Below are positions 44,259-54,236 of a DNA stretch of 64,000 nt, piece by piece. The position numbers and the translations under genes are program-made. The stretch is from Flavobacteriales bacterium (GTDB lineage: Bacteria > Bacteroidota > Bacteroidia > Flavobacteriales_F > PHOS-HE28), in contig JADJOG010000022.1 of assembly GCA_016713865.1 (NCBI GenBank), forward strand, positions 5,579 to 69,578, given 5' to 3'. Each line of letters starts with the position of its first letter. The first letter of the stretch is position 1. The notes beneath the pieces were generated by a model, which saw only the letters and a list, made by a program, of their open reading frames with translations, was not told where the DNA came from and made no database searches.

Positions 44259-46121
44259 TCACATCCGCTCCGGCACCGAGATACCCAGGCACCACATCGC
44301 CTTCTTCGTAGCCGCTGCCACCGCTGCGCTAAGCGCCAAGCGGAACCCGCGCTTGCTGGCATCCTCCTCCTTCATCACCGGAATGGCCTGGTAGAAGCTG
44401 TTGTAGACTTTCACCAATTCGTAGGCGTGATTGGCGAGCGAAGAGGGATCGAGCTTCGTCGCTGCCTCGTTCAGCACCGCTGGGAATTGGTGCAGCAACT
44501 TGATCACGGTGCGCTCTTCGGGAAGCAATGCCCCAGCCGTGGGCACATCGTCAAATTGTCTGATCTTCTGATCATCTGATCCTCCCGCCTTTCGCAGCAA
44601 ACTCTTGATCCGAGCGTAGGTGTATTGGATGAAGGGCCCTGTATGCCCCTGCAGGTCGATGCTGGCGGCGGGGTCGAAGAGCATGCGCTTCTTCGGATCG
44701 ACCTTCAGCAGGAAATACTTGAGCGCGGCAAGGCCGATCATCTCATACAGGGCCGCTTTCTCCGCCTCGCTGAAGTCGTCAAGCTTGCTGAGCTCCTCGC
44801 CCATGCGGCGCGCCTCGCTCACCACTTCGTCGATGATGTCGTCGGCATCCACCACGGTGCCTTCGCGGCTCTTCATCTTGCCGCTGGGCAGATCCACCAT
44901 GCCATAGCTGAGGTGGAAGAGCTCATCGGCCCATGCGAAGCCGAGCTTCTTGAGGATGATGAACAGCACCTTGAAGTGGTAGTCCTGCTCGTTGCCAACG
45001 GTGTAGATGAGCTTGCTGAGGCCCGGATACTCCTCGAAGCGCTTGATCGCGGTGCCGATGTCCTGCGTCATGTAAACGCTGGTGCCATCGCGGCGCAGCA
45101 GCACTTTCTCATCAAGGCCTTCCTTGGTGTTGTCCACCCAAACAGCGCCATCCTTCTCGTAGAACACGCCCTTCTTCAGGCCCTCGAGCACGTCGTTCTT
45201 GCCCAGCACGTAAGTCTGGCTCTCGTAGTAGTTCTTGTCGAAGTCAACGCCGGCGCGGGTGTAGGTGGCATCGAAGCCTTCGTAGCACCAGCCGTTCATC
45301 TTCTCCCAGAGCGCGCGCACTTCGGGATCGTTCGCTTCCCACTTGCGCAGCATCTCTTGGGCAAGAGTTATCGGCACATTCTTGATTGCATCGTCAACAA
45401 ACTCAGCTAGTTCAACAAGGAACATTGGCCGCATTCTTCTTGGCTCTTCCTCCTGGTCGGCGACTTGCCGCTGGCCTCCTGCTCCTGCACTTGCTTTTCA
45501 AATTCTTGTATCGAACTCCACGTAGTACTTGCCCACGAGCTTATCACCCTTCACGCCTGCGGATGCCGGAGTTTCACCGTTGCCCAGCTTCTGCCAAGCG
45601 ATCATGCTCTTGCAGATGTGGATGCCGCGATCGTTGATTACTTGAACCTTGATCACCTCGTTGCCAGCTGCCTGCAGGATGCGGCTCACGCTGTAGCCGA
45701 GGAAGATGTTGCGCAGGTGGCCGAGGTGCAGCGGCTTGTTGGTGTTGGGCGAGGCATACTCCACCATCACCTTCTTGCCCGTTGCCGGAAAGCCGAGGAT
45801 GTCCTTCTCTCCTGCTTCAGCCGCGAAGCCAAGCCAGTAGCTATCGGCGATGACGATGTTGAGGAAACCCTTGACCACATTGAAGCGCTCCACCACCGCC
45901 ACGTTGGCCTGCACGTGCTCGCCGATGGCTTGCGCGGTCTGCTCCGGCCCTTTGCCGCTGAGCTTGATGAAGGGGAAGACGTTGATGGTGACATCGCCCT
46001 CGAACTCGGGTCGCGTGGCCTGAAAACCGATGCTGCGCGCGTCGATTTCTTTACCAAAGAGTTGCGCAAAGGCGCTTTGCAGCGCAGGAACGAGAAGGGC
46101 TTGGAGTCTGTCTTGGAACAT
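44259..46121 (-). CDS. argS: Arginyl-tRNA synthetase, with frameshifts in the middle
   Basis: Charges tRNA-Arg. The N-terminal frame includes the class I HIGH-like motif YASPNTNKPLHLGHLRN and INDRGIHICKSMI up to VGKYYVEFD; the C-terminal frame includes AQEMLRKWEANDPEVRALWE, DGTSVYMTQDIGTAIKRFEE, GMVDLPSGKMKSREGTVVDA (KMSKS-like region), GPFIQYTYARIKSLL and the end ISVPERM. Between about 45365 and 45510 the frame changes at least twice and the sequence is unusual and more AT-rich: EFEKQVQEQEASGKSPT in one frame, MFLVELAEFVDDAIKNVP in another. The start at 46121 matches the family. Confidence 0.92.
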
Positions 46122-46140
46122 CGGGCGGCAAAGAAAGGGG

Positions 46141-46230
46141 AAGGTTGAAAGCCTCAGTGGAAGGTTCGAGTTGAAATGGGCTGAGGTTGAACGCATGTGC
46201 AGCCCTCAACCAAACTCAACCTTCAACCCC
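46141..46230. repeat. GGTTGAA-rich imperfect inverted repeat
   Basis: Between argS and ctlX, GGTTGAA or close variants occur several times (AAGGTTGAAAG, GAGGTTGAACG) and their complements follow (CTCAACC, CTTCAACC). The two halves could pair into a loose hairpin. No coding role is seen; the last bases overlap the ctlX end. Confidence 0.45.
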
Positions 46231-47196
46231 CTACCTGCTTTGACAGGAAATTCTCCGCCATCATGCAACGCACACTGCCGCCGCCGATGGCCTCAATGGT
46301 CGGGATGGCCACTGGAATGAGTTGCGCGTGCCGCTCCATAGCGATGCGCTGGAATGGCTTGAGGGCGTGGAAGGCGGTCTCGCTCAAGAAAATCACTGGG
46401 CCTTCCAGAGGTCACCACTTGCCTCGCAGTTCGCGAGACCGGCTGCGCCAGGCGCATGGAAGTTCGAGCGCATTGCCCACGAACTTGTACAGCTGCGGCA
46501 GATCGAACGCGATGACCTCGCGACCGCTCCTGGCCAATTCCTCTTCCACTTCCTGCCGCTCGGCCGGGTAAGGCAAAGCATCGAAACAGACCAGCGCCCA
46601 CTTCGCGCCGATGCTCATGACCACATTGGTGTGATAGACAGGCGCGCCGTTGAGCCGGCCGTCCATGGTGGCGGTGAAGCCGATGGGCGTGTAGCCGAGC
46701 TGCTCGCACCAAGCATCGAGTGCGCGCTCCGTGGTGCGCGGCGAAAGGCAGGCGAAGGCCCGACGCTTCAGTCGGTCGAGCACGAGGCTCCCGGTTCCTT
46801 CGAGGATGAGGCCGTGATGCTCCCAGCCACTGAAGTCGAGCGTTTGGCGCACAGCGAAGCCTTCGACCTCGAGCACGCGCGCCAATCGGGATCGCGCTCG
46901 GCACGGCGGCTGGGCGTGAGCATCGGATAAAGCACCAACGTGCCATCGGCATGCGTGCTGAACCAATTGTTCGGGAAAACGGCGTTAGGCGCTTTCGGGT
47001 CGATGGGGTCCAGCACCGTGAAGCCGACACCGCATTGGCGCAGGGCCTCGATCAGCGCGTCGAATTCCTCGGCGGCGGAGCGGCGCACATCGTCCACCGG
47101 CACGCGCTGCTGGAACTCGTTGCTGGCCGCCGTCTCGGGATCGTACCCGAAGCCAGTGGGGCGGATCAAGATGACGGAGGCGGCTGATTGGCTCAC
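46224..47196 (-). CDS. ctlX: CtlX-like citrulline/arginine hydrolase (amidinotransferase fold), frameshifted
   Basis: About 324 codons of the arginine deiminase/amidinotransferase superfamily. Segments in order, over several frames: SVILIRPTGFGYDPETA, AVFPNNWFSTHADGTLVLYP, GFAVRQTLDFSGWEHHGLIL, YHTNVVMSIGAKWALVCFD (catalytic His region), LPQLYKFVGNALEL, SGDLWKAQ, VIFLSETAFHALKP and IPTIEAIGGGSVRCMMAE with the catalytic Cys at the end. Frameshifts lie near 46880-46884, 46452-46457 and 46396-46398; several look like one missing base. It overlaps the arginase by 4 bases, so it probably acts in arginine or citrulline breakdown. Confidence 0.82.
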
Positions 47197-48131
47197 CGTG
47201 CGCGCAGGATCGGGAACAAGGGCTCCAGGATGCTCAAGGTGGCTTCGGCCATGGCGTTGCCGGTATCGAGCGCGGGGTTGATCTCCACCACATCGAGTGT
47301 GGCCGTTTTGGGGTCGGCGCAGAAACCGCTTAGCAAAGCGCGCGCTTCTTCGAGGTTGAGGCCGCCCGGAACAGGAGTGCCCGTGCCCACGGAGATGCTG
47401 GGATCCAAGCTGTCCACATCGAAGCTGATGTGCAATCGGTCACACAGCGTGAGGTGCGCCAAAGTCTCCTTCACCGTTGCTTCGGCTCCTTTGCTCCGAA
47501 GCTGTTCCACCGTGATCACCTTGATGCCGTGCTCCTTGATGATGGCTTCTTCCTCCGGCTCGTAGTCGCGAAGTGCGATGAAGACCAGATCGCTGGGCAA
47601 GAGCTTGGGGCCATGGGTTCCGATCTTCCGAAGGCGGTCCCAGGTGTCCATGGTATAGACCCGAGGGCGGTTCTTGCCCTTCTTCTCGATCTGCATCAGC
47701 AGGGCCAAAGGCATCCCATGCACGTTGCCGCTGGGGGTCGTCCAAGGGCTGTGCAGGTCGGCGTGGGCATCGATCCAAACAACGCCCAAGCGCTTGTCGG
47801 GGAAGGCCATCTTGGTGCCCGAAACGGAACCTATGGCGATGGAATGGTCGCCTCCGACTACAATCGGGAAAACGCTATTGCGCAAGTACTTGTACACTTC
47901 ATAGGCGAGGTCGCTCTCGAAACGGATGAGGCCATCGATGTGGTGGGCGTTGGGCGAGCGGTCATCCTCGTAGAGCACGTCGTTCTCATCGCGCAGGATG
48001 CTCTCCTCGGCGTGGCCGAAAAGCTCACTACCCAGTTTCCAAGCGGCCACTCGAAGGGCGGCCATGCCCATGCTAGTGCCTCGGGTGCCAGCACCGATCT
48101 CCGAGGCGGCTTCAATCAATCGCAGTTCCAT
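47193..48131 (-). CDS. rocF: Arginase-family ureohydrolase
   Basis: Hydrolyses arginine to ornithine and urea, or a related guanidine substrate. The binuclear manganese motifs are all present: VVGGDHSIAIGS, WIDAHADLHSP and SFDVDSLDPSISVGTGTPVP. The start EAASEIGAGTRGTSMG and the length of 312 residues fit the arginase group of Bacteroidota. It heads a minus-strand set with ctlX, argS and fabG, with a promoter box 5 bases before the ATG. Confidence 0.88.
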   Translation of the reverse strand: MELRLIEAASEIGAGTRGTSMGMAALRVAAWKLGSELFGHAEESILRDENDVLYEDDRSPNAHHIDGLIRFESDLAYEVYKYLRNSVFPIVVGGDHSIAIGSVSGTKMAFPDKRLGVVWIDAHADLHSPWTTPSGNVHGMPLALLMQIEKKGKNRPRVYTMDTWDRLRKIGTHGPKLLPSDLVFIALRDYEPEEEAIIKEHGIKVITVEQLRSKGAEATVKETLAHLTLCDRLHISFDVDSLDPSISVGTGTPVPGGLNLEEARALLSGFCADPKTATLDVVEINPALDTGNAMAEATLSILEPLFPILRAR

Positions 48132-48136
48132 GCGGG

Positions 48137-48144
48137 CGAAGGTA
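48137..48144 (-). promoter_or_regulatory. TAnnTTCG promoter box for the arginase operon
   Basis: TACCTTCG on the minus strand ends 5 bases before the ATG at 48131. Confidence 0.5.
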
Positions 48145-48225
48145 ATCGGGGCTTCGGGGGTGGACTTCAGCAGGGAACCTCAGGCATTGGTCGTTCGTAG
48201 GAGGCCGACCATCGAAGCCTTCAAC

Positions 48226-48924
48226 ATGACCAACCGTTTCCTCATCCTCGCTCCCGCTGGCGCCCTGCTCCTTTCGGGCTGCAACACCAACTTGCTGCAA
48301 TCGCGGATATCGGAAGGCACCATCGAGTATGCGCTGAGCTTCCCCGGCTACGACCCCAACGGGCTGATGGCGGGCATGCTGCCTGAGAAGACGATGCTGA
48401 GCTTCACCGAGGAAAAGCAGGTAGCCGAAGTGAGCGCTGGCATGGGTTTGTTCCGAACCACCATGCAGGTGGATAACGAGGCCAGGTTCATGGACTACCA
48501 CATGAGCATGATGGGCAAGCGGCTCGTGAGCCATTTGAAGCCCCGCGATATGGACCTGTTCAACAGCGATTACGGCAAGCCCACCATCCTGTACACCGAG
48601 GATATCGACACCATTGCCGGGTACCCGTGCCGCAAGGCGCTGGCTGTCTTCAACCGCTTGGAGCAGCCCGAAATCGAGTTGTGGTACACCGACCGGATCA
48701 GCATGAACGAGCCGAATTGGTTCGGGCCATTCGCTGAGATCAAAGGCGTCCTGCTCCGGTACGACGTGGTGCAGAACGGCATCCGCATGCATCTGGAAGC
48801 GCAGCGAATCACCCCTGGCAAAGTGGATGAGGTCAAGTTCCAGCCGAAGGGCGATTTCCAAGCCGTATCGGCCGATGTGCTGCATTTCGAGCTTGGGGAG
48901 GTCATGGGCACCTTCTCGATGTAG
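48226..48924 (+). CDS. Hypothetical lipoprotein
   Basis: A 232-residue protein with lipoprotein signal PAGALLLSGCNTN (Cys near residue 19). The mature part has SEGTIEYALSFPGYDPNG, KTMLSFTEEKQVAEV, DIDTIAGYPCRKALAVF and ELWYTDRISMNEPNWFGPF, resembling GLPGLI/DUF4412-like envelope proteins of Bacteroidota. The function is unknown. The start is fixed by the signal peptide; the frame is open far upstream over the arginase gene. Confidence 0.75.
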   Translation: MTNRFLILAPAGALLLSGCNTNLLQSRISEGTIEYALSFPGYDPNGLMAGMLPEKTMLSFTEEKQVAEVSAGMGLFRTTMQVDNEARFMDYHMSMMGKRLVSHLKPRDMDLFNSDYGKPTILYTEDIDTIAGYPCRKALAVFNRLEQPEIELWYTDRISMNEPNWFGPFAEIKGVLLRYDVVQNGIRMHLEAQRITPGKVDEVKFQPKGDFQAVSADVLHFELGEVMGTFSM

Positions 48925-49065
48925 GGCCTTCGAAGCAGGCCTGAACCCTACGTCCCGCGCTGGACGCCCCCGGTTTCTTTGGGAATAACCTTGTTGACAT
49001 CCCCGGTCAATAGCGCCTAGTGCTCGGCGTCCGCGCATCGACCTTTGCTCGCAACTGCTATTGCG

Positions 49066-51198
49066 ATGCATCTACGAATAGCGCTTGTGGCGCTCTGCCT
49101 ACCTGCGATCCTTGCGACCACGAATACCTGCGCGCAGATCCCGACGCAATGCTTGGAAATCGAGAGCATCCTCGTTGATGCCTGCATCGATCTCGCAGCG
49201 TGTCCCGGAGCTTCGGAAGGACAGAATGAGATGGTGCGCTTCCGCACAGGGCCTTTGCCAATCGCATTAGACGAGATCGCCGCTGAATGGCCCAACAACA
49301 GCTGGAATGGATTGGTGCAGAACGTGGCCACAAGCGATCTCACGACCGCGCTCAATGCAACCATTCAAGGATGCGGCTGGCTGCTTGAGCCACCAGCGGG
49401 CATTATCCCGCCGGGCAGCCAAGTGCTCATGGTAACAAGCACGATTATGTGCGTGGCTGCGAATTCATTCGCCAACCTGAGCGATACGCTCTTCATCGTG
49501 TTCCAAGCGCCCGGCAACACCAGCGGACATTTCGCGAATCACAACAACGGAGGCACCGTGAGCCCTGTGCCCGTTGGAGCCACGAGCCTTCGTATGCTGG
49601 TGCTCTCCTATCTGCCTTCGAGCTGCTCCGACACCGTCTACTACGATCGCTCGCTGCTGACCAACACCTTGGGCAGCTATGGCGGCGGCGCAGCGCTGAA
49701 TGATGGCGCCACGGCGCAATTCTCTTGGCCAGGGCCCGCGGTGGTCAGTTACGTGAACTACGGTTGCCAAGCCCCCTTCGAGCCGCTACTTGTTGAAGTG
49801 ACTGATGCTGTTGGCAGCATCTGCAATGGCAGCGGCAACGTGCTTCTCACGGGCAGCATCACTGGCGCGTACGAGACCGTGCTTTGGCAAGGAGGAACAG
49901 GGAGCTTCAGCGATCCCACATCGCTTACCACGGCCTACATCGCAGGGGCTGGCGATACGGGTCCGGTAGTGGTGCAACTGTGCGCGATCGGTAGTTGCGG
50001 CGCACCCGTATGCATCGATTTCACCCTGCCCGGCGGCAGCGCGCCATTCGTGAGCATCAGTGTCAATGGACCGATCACGCTTTGCCCGGGTGAGAGCGTC
50101 ACGCTCACCGCATCTGGTGCCGACACCTACCTCTGGAGCACTCAGGAATCCTCTGCGTCGATCACCGTGAGTACGCCAGGCACCTATTCGGTTGTAGGCA
50201 CCAATGCTTGCGGCAATGGCAGCGCGCAACAAATGGTAACCGCGGCCACTGGACCCACAGTGGTTATCACTCCGAATGGACCGACATCCTTGTGTCCCGG
50301 CGACGCAATCACCTTGACGGCCTCGGGCGCTGACAGCTACCTCTGGAACACGCAGGAACCCACCCCTTCCATTACGGTGACTCAAGCTGGGACATATAGC
50401 GTGACCGGAACGAACAGCTGTGGTACAGGTGGAGCGCAGATCATCATCACCGAAGGCTCAGATCCAGAGGTGGGCATCACCGCATCGGGACCGCTCAGGC
50501 TCTGTCCCGGGCAAAGCCTGACGCTATCGGCAAGCGGTGCGGTTTCGTACGTGTGGAACACGCAGGCCACCAGCACATCGATCACGGTGACCCAGCCGGG
50601 GGTGTACAGCGTGACCGGCACCAATGCATGCGGAACGGGCACTGCGAGTGTGGGTGTGATCGGCGTTGTTCTCGATGCAGCTTTCAGCACGGATGTCACG
50701 ACAGGCGTTTCTCCGCTCACGGTCACATTCACCGAGACCAGCCCCGCTCCCGGGATAAGCACCACTTGGCAATTCGGCGATAACAGCAATGGCGTCGGAC
50801 AGACCATTGCCCACACCTACACGCAGCCCGGGACCTACACGGTTATCATGACCATCACGGATCAAGGCTGCACCGACACCGCCACTGGACAGATCATCGT
50901 GATCTCGAACGCCACGGGCCCGAGCTCCGTGACCGTGCCGAACGTCTTCACCCCGAACGGCGATGGTGTGAACGACCAGTTGCGGATGGACGCGACCGGA
51001 TTGAATAGCGTCACTTTGCGGATCTTCAATCGGTACGGCCAGCAGGTGGCCTTGCTCGAACGTGCGCAGCAATCGTGGGATGCCCGAACATTCGCTGGCG
51101 AGATCGCATCCGAAGGCACTTACTTCTACATCCTGAACGCCGAGGGGATCGACGGAAAGGAGTTCGAAGAGTCAGGGCACATCACCCTGCTACGATAG
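49066..51198 (+). CDS. Large secreted protein with Ig-like repeats, PKD domain and type B T9SS tail
   Basis: A 710-residue exported protein (signal MHLRIALVALCLPAILATTNTCAQ). The first 300 residues look like a lamin-tail-like or related adhesin head. Then come three tandem Ig-like repeats (about residues 315-545), each with LCPG(D/E/Q) ... LTASGAD(T/S)YLW(S/N)TQE, PSITVTQAGTYSV and GTN(A/S)CG. A PKD domain follows (PGISTTWQFGDNSNGVG, QPGTYTVIMTITD). The end, VPNVFTPNGDGVNDQLRM to HITLLR, is the gliding-motility-associated C-terminal domain that directs T9SS export and attachment. Likely a surface adhesin. It meets the convergent coiled-coil gene 2 bases past its stop. Confidence 0.88.
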   Translation: MHLRIALVALCLPAILATTNTCAQIPTQCLEIESILVDACIDLAACPGASEGQNEMVRFRTGPLPIALDEIAAEWPNNSWNGLVQNVATSDLTTALNATIQGCGWLLEPPAGIIPPGSQVLMVTSTIMCVAANSFANLSDTLFIVFQAPGNTSGHFANHNNGGTVSPVPVGATSLRMLVLSYLPSSCSDTVYYDRSLLTNTLGSYGGGAALNDGATAQFSWPGPAVVSYVNYGCQAPFEPLLVEVTDAVGSICNGSGNVLLTGSITGAYETVLWQGGTGSFSDPTSLTTAYIAGAGDTGPVVVQLCAIGSCGAPVCIDFTLPGGSAPFVSISVNGPITLCPGESVTLTASGADTYLWSTQESSASITVSTPGTYSVVGTNACGNGSAQQMVTAATGPTVVITPNGPTSLCPGDAITLTASGADSYLWNTQEPTPSITVTQAGTYSVTGTNSCGTGGAQIIITEGSDPEVGITASGPLRLCPGQSLTLSASGAVSYVWNTQATSTSITVTQPGVYSVTGTNACGTGTASVGVIGVVLDAAFSTDVTTGVSPLTVTFTETSPAPGISTTWQFGDNSNGVGQTIAHTYTQPGTYTVIMTITDQGCTDTATGQIIVISNATGPSSVTVPNVFTPNGDGVNDQLRMDATGLNSVTLRIFNRYGQQVALLERAQQSWDARTFAGEIASEGTYFYILNAEGIDGKEFEESGHITLLR

Positions 51199-51200
51199 TC

Positions 51201-52094
51201 CTACTGGATCGAGTCGTGCTTCCGGCGCAAGGCATCTAGTGTGCCCTGAACCTCCTCTTTCGTTGCACCGCGATCCTCGGCTTTTCCAGCGCTGCTCTCC
51301 AAGCGCCCTTGCTCTTTCGCGATATCACCTTGCACTTTGGCCTCGTCCTGCATCAGCTTGGCCAAGGAACTCTCACCCTTTGCCAGCTTCTGACGCGCCT
51401 TGGTGAGTTTCTGAAGATCCTTCGGGTCGTTGCTCAACGCGAACTTCTTCTCCAGGCCTGAGATATCGCCGCTGACCTTCGCATTGTCTCGCTGCACCTT
51501 GCCGCGCTTGGCCTTGATCTTCTCCATCTGGCTATTCGACTTGGTGATCCGCGATTGACTCTTGGCCACATCGCCCTTCGTATCAGCGAGCTTATCGCCC
51601 GCTTTGGCCAATTGCTTCTCGTAATCCGCGATTTGCACCTGCACAGTTGAGCGATTGTATTTCACCGCCAACGCGCGCATGTAGGCCTCCTGTCCGTCGT
51701 TCGAGGGCGTTGTTGTGGAATCGTTCACGGCGAAGGCCATCGTGAGCTTCACCAGATTGGCCTTCTTCTCCAGATTGGTCGCCGCCGCCGCCATGGCGGC
51801 GTTGGGCACTTGAGCCAGCCGGAGCCCTAGTGCCTTGGCCGGCTTGCTCTTGGCTACGGCAGTGCTCATGGCTTGCATATCGGCGATCCACCAGCCCATC
51901 ACATCGCTGGCCTCAGCCTCATGCACCGCAATGGTCCACGCCGGCAGTTTGAAAGTCCCGATCTGCAGGCTATCGGGCACCACCGCAATGGTCTTATCCC
52001 ATTGCAACGCGTAGCCTTCGCGGGTCTTCCCGGATTGCGCTGATAGCATGCTCGCAGCCAGTGCGGCCGATATGATGAGGGTGATCTTCTTCAT
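51201..52094 (-). CDS. Exported coiled-coil protein
   Basis: A 297-residue protein with signal peptide MKKITLIISAALAASMLSAQ. Residues about 150-285 are a long coiled coil rich in Lys, Ala and Gln (YEKQLAKAGDKLADTKGDVA, LAKGESSLAKLMQDEAKVQG); the N-terminal half has LPAWTIAVHEAEASDVMGWW. I do not recognise a family. A TTAATTTG sequence 53 bases before the ATG (52148-52155) is a near match to the promoter box. Confidence 0.72.
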   Translation of the reverse strand: MKKITLIISAALAASMLSAQSGKTREGYALQWDKTIAVVPDSLQIGTFKLPAWTIAVHEAEASDVMGWWIADMQAMSTAVAKSKPAKALGLRLAQVPNAAMAAAATNLEKKANLVKLTMAFAVNDSTTTPSNDGQEAYMRALAVKYNRSTVQVQIADYEKQLAKAGDKLADTKGDVAKSQSRITKSNSQMEKIKAKRGKVQRDNAKVSGDISGLEKKFALSNDPKDLQKLTKARQKLAKGESSLAKLMQDEAKVQGDIAKEQGRLESSAGKAEDRGATKEEVQGTLDALRRKHDSIQ

Positions 52095-52449
52095 GGTTGG
52101 TGGGGTTAGCGGTTCGCTTTCACAAGTGACGCCTTTGGCGAGGGCAGCAAATTAACCGCAGCTTTTGACGATAGAATCTGTGTAAAGTCACGATCAATCG
52201 GGTGATTGCCTGTTCGCGAGCCATGATCGTGCATGGTCGACTCATCTCTTGCGGCTTCATCCTGATGGTCGAATGAGTTCAATCAAGGCCAATGGCTGCT
52301 GCAGCTGCTCCTCACTGCCCTGGTGATTCTCCCTCCTCATGAAACCGCGCGACAAGCAGTGCCCGATTTACCTCGACAGTACGTCATCGCCAGCATTTGC
52401 AGCCTTCTAGCTTTGCCGCCCCTGCACCAGCAGGACTATCCATCAGCAC
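52095..52449. other. 355-base intergenic region
   Basis: The divergent gap between the coiled-coil gene and ftcD. It holds a TAGCTTTG box for ftcD at 52408-52415, a near-match TTAATTTG for the minus gene at 52148-52155, and a short palindrome CCATGATCGTGCATGG near 52223. I see no RNA gene, riboswitch or coding sequence of convincing quality. Confidence 0.5.
52408..52415 (+). promoter_or_regulatory. TAnnTTTG promoter box for ftcD
   Basis: TAGCTTTG, 34 bases before the ATG at 52450. Confidence 0.45.
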
Positions 52450-54144
52450 ATGCAACGCAAGCTCATCGAGTGCGTGCCCAACATCAGCGAGGGCCGCGAC
52501 CGTGCCAAGATCGACGCCATTGCCAGCGTAGTGGAAACCGTTGAGGGTGTTCGGCTGCTCGATATCGACCCGGGCAAAGCCACCAATCGCACGGTGATCA
52601 CCTTCGTGGGCGAGCCCGAAACGGTATGCGAAGCCGCTTTCCGCTTGATCAAGAAGGCTCAGGAGCTGATTGATATGCGTGGTCACAAAGGCGAGCATCC
52701 ACGATTCGGCGCAACGGATGTGTGCCCTTTGGTGCCGATCAATGGCGTGAGCATGGAAGAATGCGCGGTGCATGCTGCCAAGCTCGGCGAGCGCGTGGGC
52801 AAGGAGCTGGGCATACCCGTATATCTGTATGAGGCCGCGGCTCGCGAGGAGAAGCGCCGCAACCTGGCTAACAACCGCAGCGGCGAATACGAAGGCTTGC
52901 CGAAGAAGCTGGCCGATACCGCTTGGAAGCCTGATTTCGGTCCAGCGGAATTCAATGACAGCGTGGCGCGGAGCGGCGCGATCGCGATTGGCGCGCGCAA
53001 TTTCCTGGTCGCCTACAATGTGAACCTGAACACCACGAGCACGCGGCGCGCGAACGCCATCGCGTTCGACATCCGTGAGGCCGGCCGCGTATTGCGCGAG
53101 GGCGATCCGCTCACGGGTAAGCCGATCCTCGATTCGAACGGAGAGCCGAAGAAAATTCCCGGCAAGCTCAAATCGGTGAAGGGCATCGGCTGGTTCATCG
53201 AGGAGTACGGCATCGCACAGCTATCGCTCAACCTCACGGACATCACCGTAACTCCGGTTCACATCGCCTTCGATGAAGCGTGCAAGAGCGCGGCCGAGCG
53301 CGGCATCCGCGTTACCGGCAGCGAGCTCGTAGGGCTCATCCCGAAACAATCGCTCCTCGACGCCGCAAATTTCTTCTTGGCGCGGCAAGAACGCAGCCTC
53401 GGGATCCCCGAAAGGGAGAAGATCAAGATCGCGGTGAAGTCGCTTGGGCTCGATGATCTTGGCCCCTTCGACCCGCAGAAGAAAGTGATCGAGTACATGC
53501 TGGAGGAAACAGGCAATGAACGCCTCGTGCGCATGGACCTGAAGCGCTTCAGCGAAGAGACCGCGAGCGAGAGCCCTGCACCAGGAGGCGGATCCGTGGC
53601 GGCCTACATGGGCGCGCTCGGTGCAGCGCTGGGCACCATGGTGGCAAACCTGAGCGCGCACAAGCGCGGATGGGACGATCGATGGGAGCAATTCAGCCAT
53701 TGGGCGGTGCAGGGCGAGAAACTGCGAGGCGAACTGCTCTTCCTGGTGGATGAGGACACACGCTCCTTCGACCGCATCATGACGGCGATGGGGCTGCCGA
53801 AGGGAAGTGATGCGGAGAAGCAGGCACGGAAAGCAGCGATCACCGAGGCCACCAAGGGCGCGATCAACGCTCCTCTGCGCACCTTGGAGCTCTGCGTGGC
53901 GAGCATGGACCTGATGAAGGCCATGGCCACCGATGGCCTGCCCGCCAGCGTGAGCGATGCCGGCGTCGGAGCCTTGTGCGCCCGCGCCGGTGCCTTCGGC
54001 GCATACCTCAACGTCAGGATCAATTGCGCTGGCCTCTCGGATGAAGCCTTCAAGACTGACGCATTGGCCAGGGCCGAGGCGCTGAAGGAACAGGCCGAAG
54101 CGCTGGAGGCCGAGGTGATGGCGCTCGTGCTCAGGAAGGTGTAG
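52450..54144 (+). CDS. ftcD: Bifunctional glutamate formimidoyltransferase/formiminotetrahydrofolate cyclodeaminase
   Basis: Transfers the formimino group of formimidoyl-glutamate to tetrahydrofolate and then deaminates it, closing histidine degradation. The 564 residues contain the formiminotransferase N-terminal part (KLIECVPNISEGRDRAKIDA, GHKGEHPRFGATDVCPLVPI), its C-terminal part (NVNLNTTSTRRANAIAFDIR, TPVHIAFDEACKSAAERG) and, from about residue 370, the cyclodeaminase (SPAPGGGSVAAYMGALGAAL, FGAYLNVRINCAGL). hutI, the step before, is at 13230. It stands alone here with its own promoter. Confidence 0.95.
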   Translation: MQRKLIECVPNISEGRDRAKIDAIASVVETVEGVRLLDIDPGKATNRTVITFVGEPETVCEAAFRLIKKAQELIDMRGHKGEHPRFGATDVCPLVPINGVSMEECAVHAAKLGERVGKELGIPVYLYEAAAREEKRRNLANNRSGEYEGLPKKLADTAWKPDFGPAEFNDSVARSGAIAIGARNFLVAYNVNLNTTSTRRANAIAFDIREAGRVLREGDPLTGKPILDSNGEPKKIPGKLKSVKGIGWFIEEYGIAQLSLNLTDITVTPVHIAFDEACKSAAERGIRVTGSELVGLIPKQSLLDAANFFLARQERSLGIPEREKIKIAVKSLGLDDLGPFDPQKKVIEYMLEETGNERLVRMDLKRFSEETASESPAPGGGSVAAYMGALGAALGTMVANLSAHKRGWDDRWEQFSHWAVQGEKLRGELLFLVDEDTRSFDRIMTAMGLPKGSDAEKQARKAAITEATKGAINAPLRTLELCVASMDLMKAMATDGLPASVSDAGVGALCARAGAFGAYLNVRINCAGLSDEAFKTDALARAEALKEQAEALEAEVMALVLRKV

Positions 54145-54236
54145 GCTCCTTCACCGCCGCCGCCTGAAAAGACGACGCGGGCAAGACAACACAGGCAGGC
54201 GCACGCGCGTATCATTGGCAAGATCAGCGCATCGCC

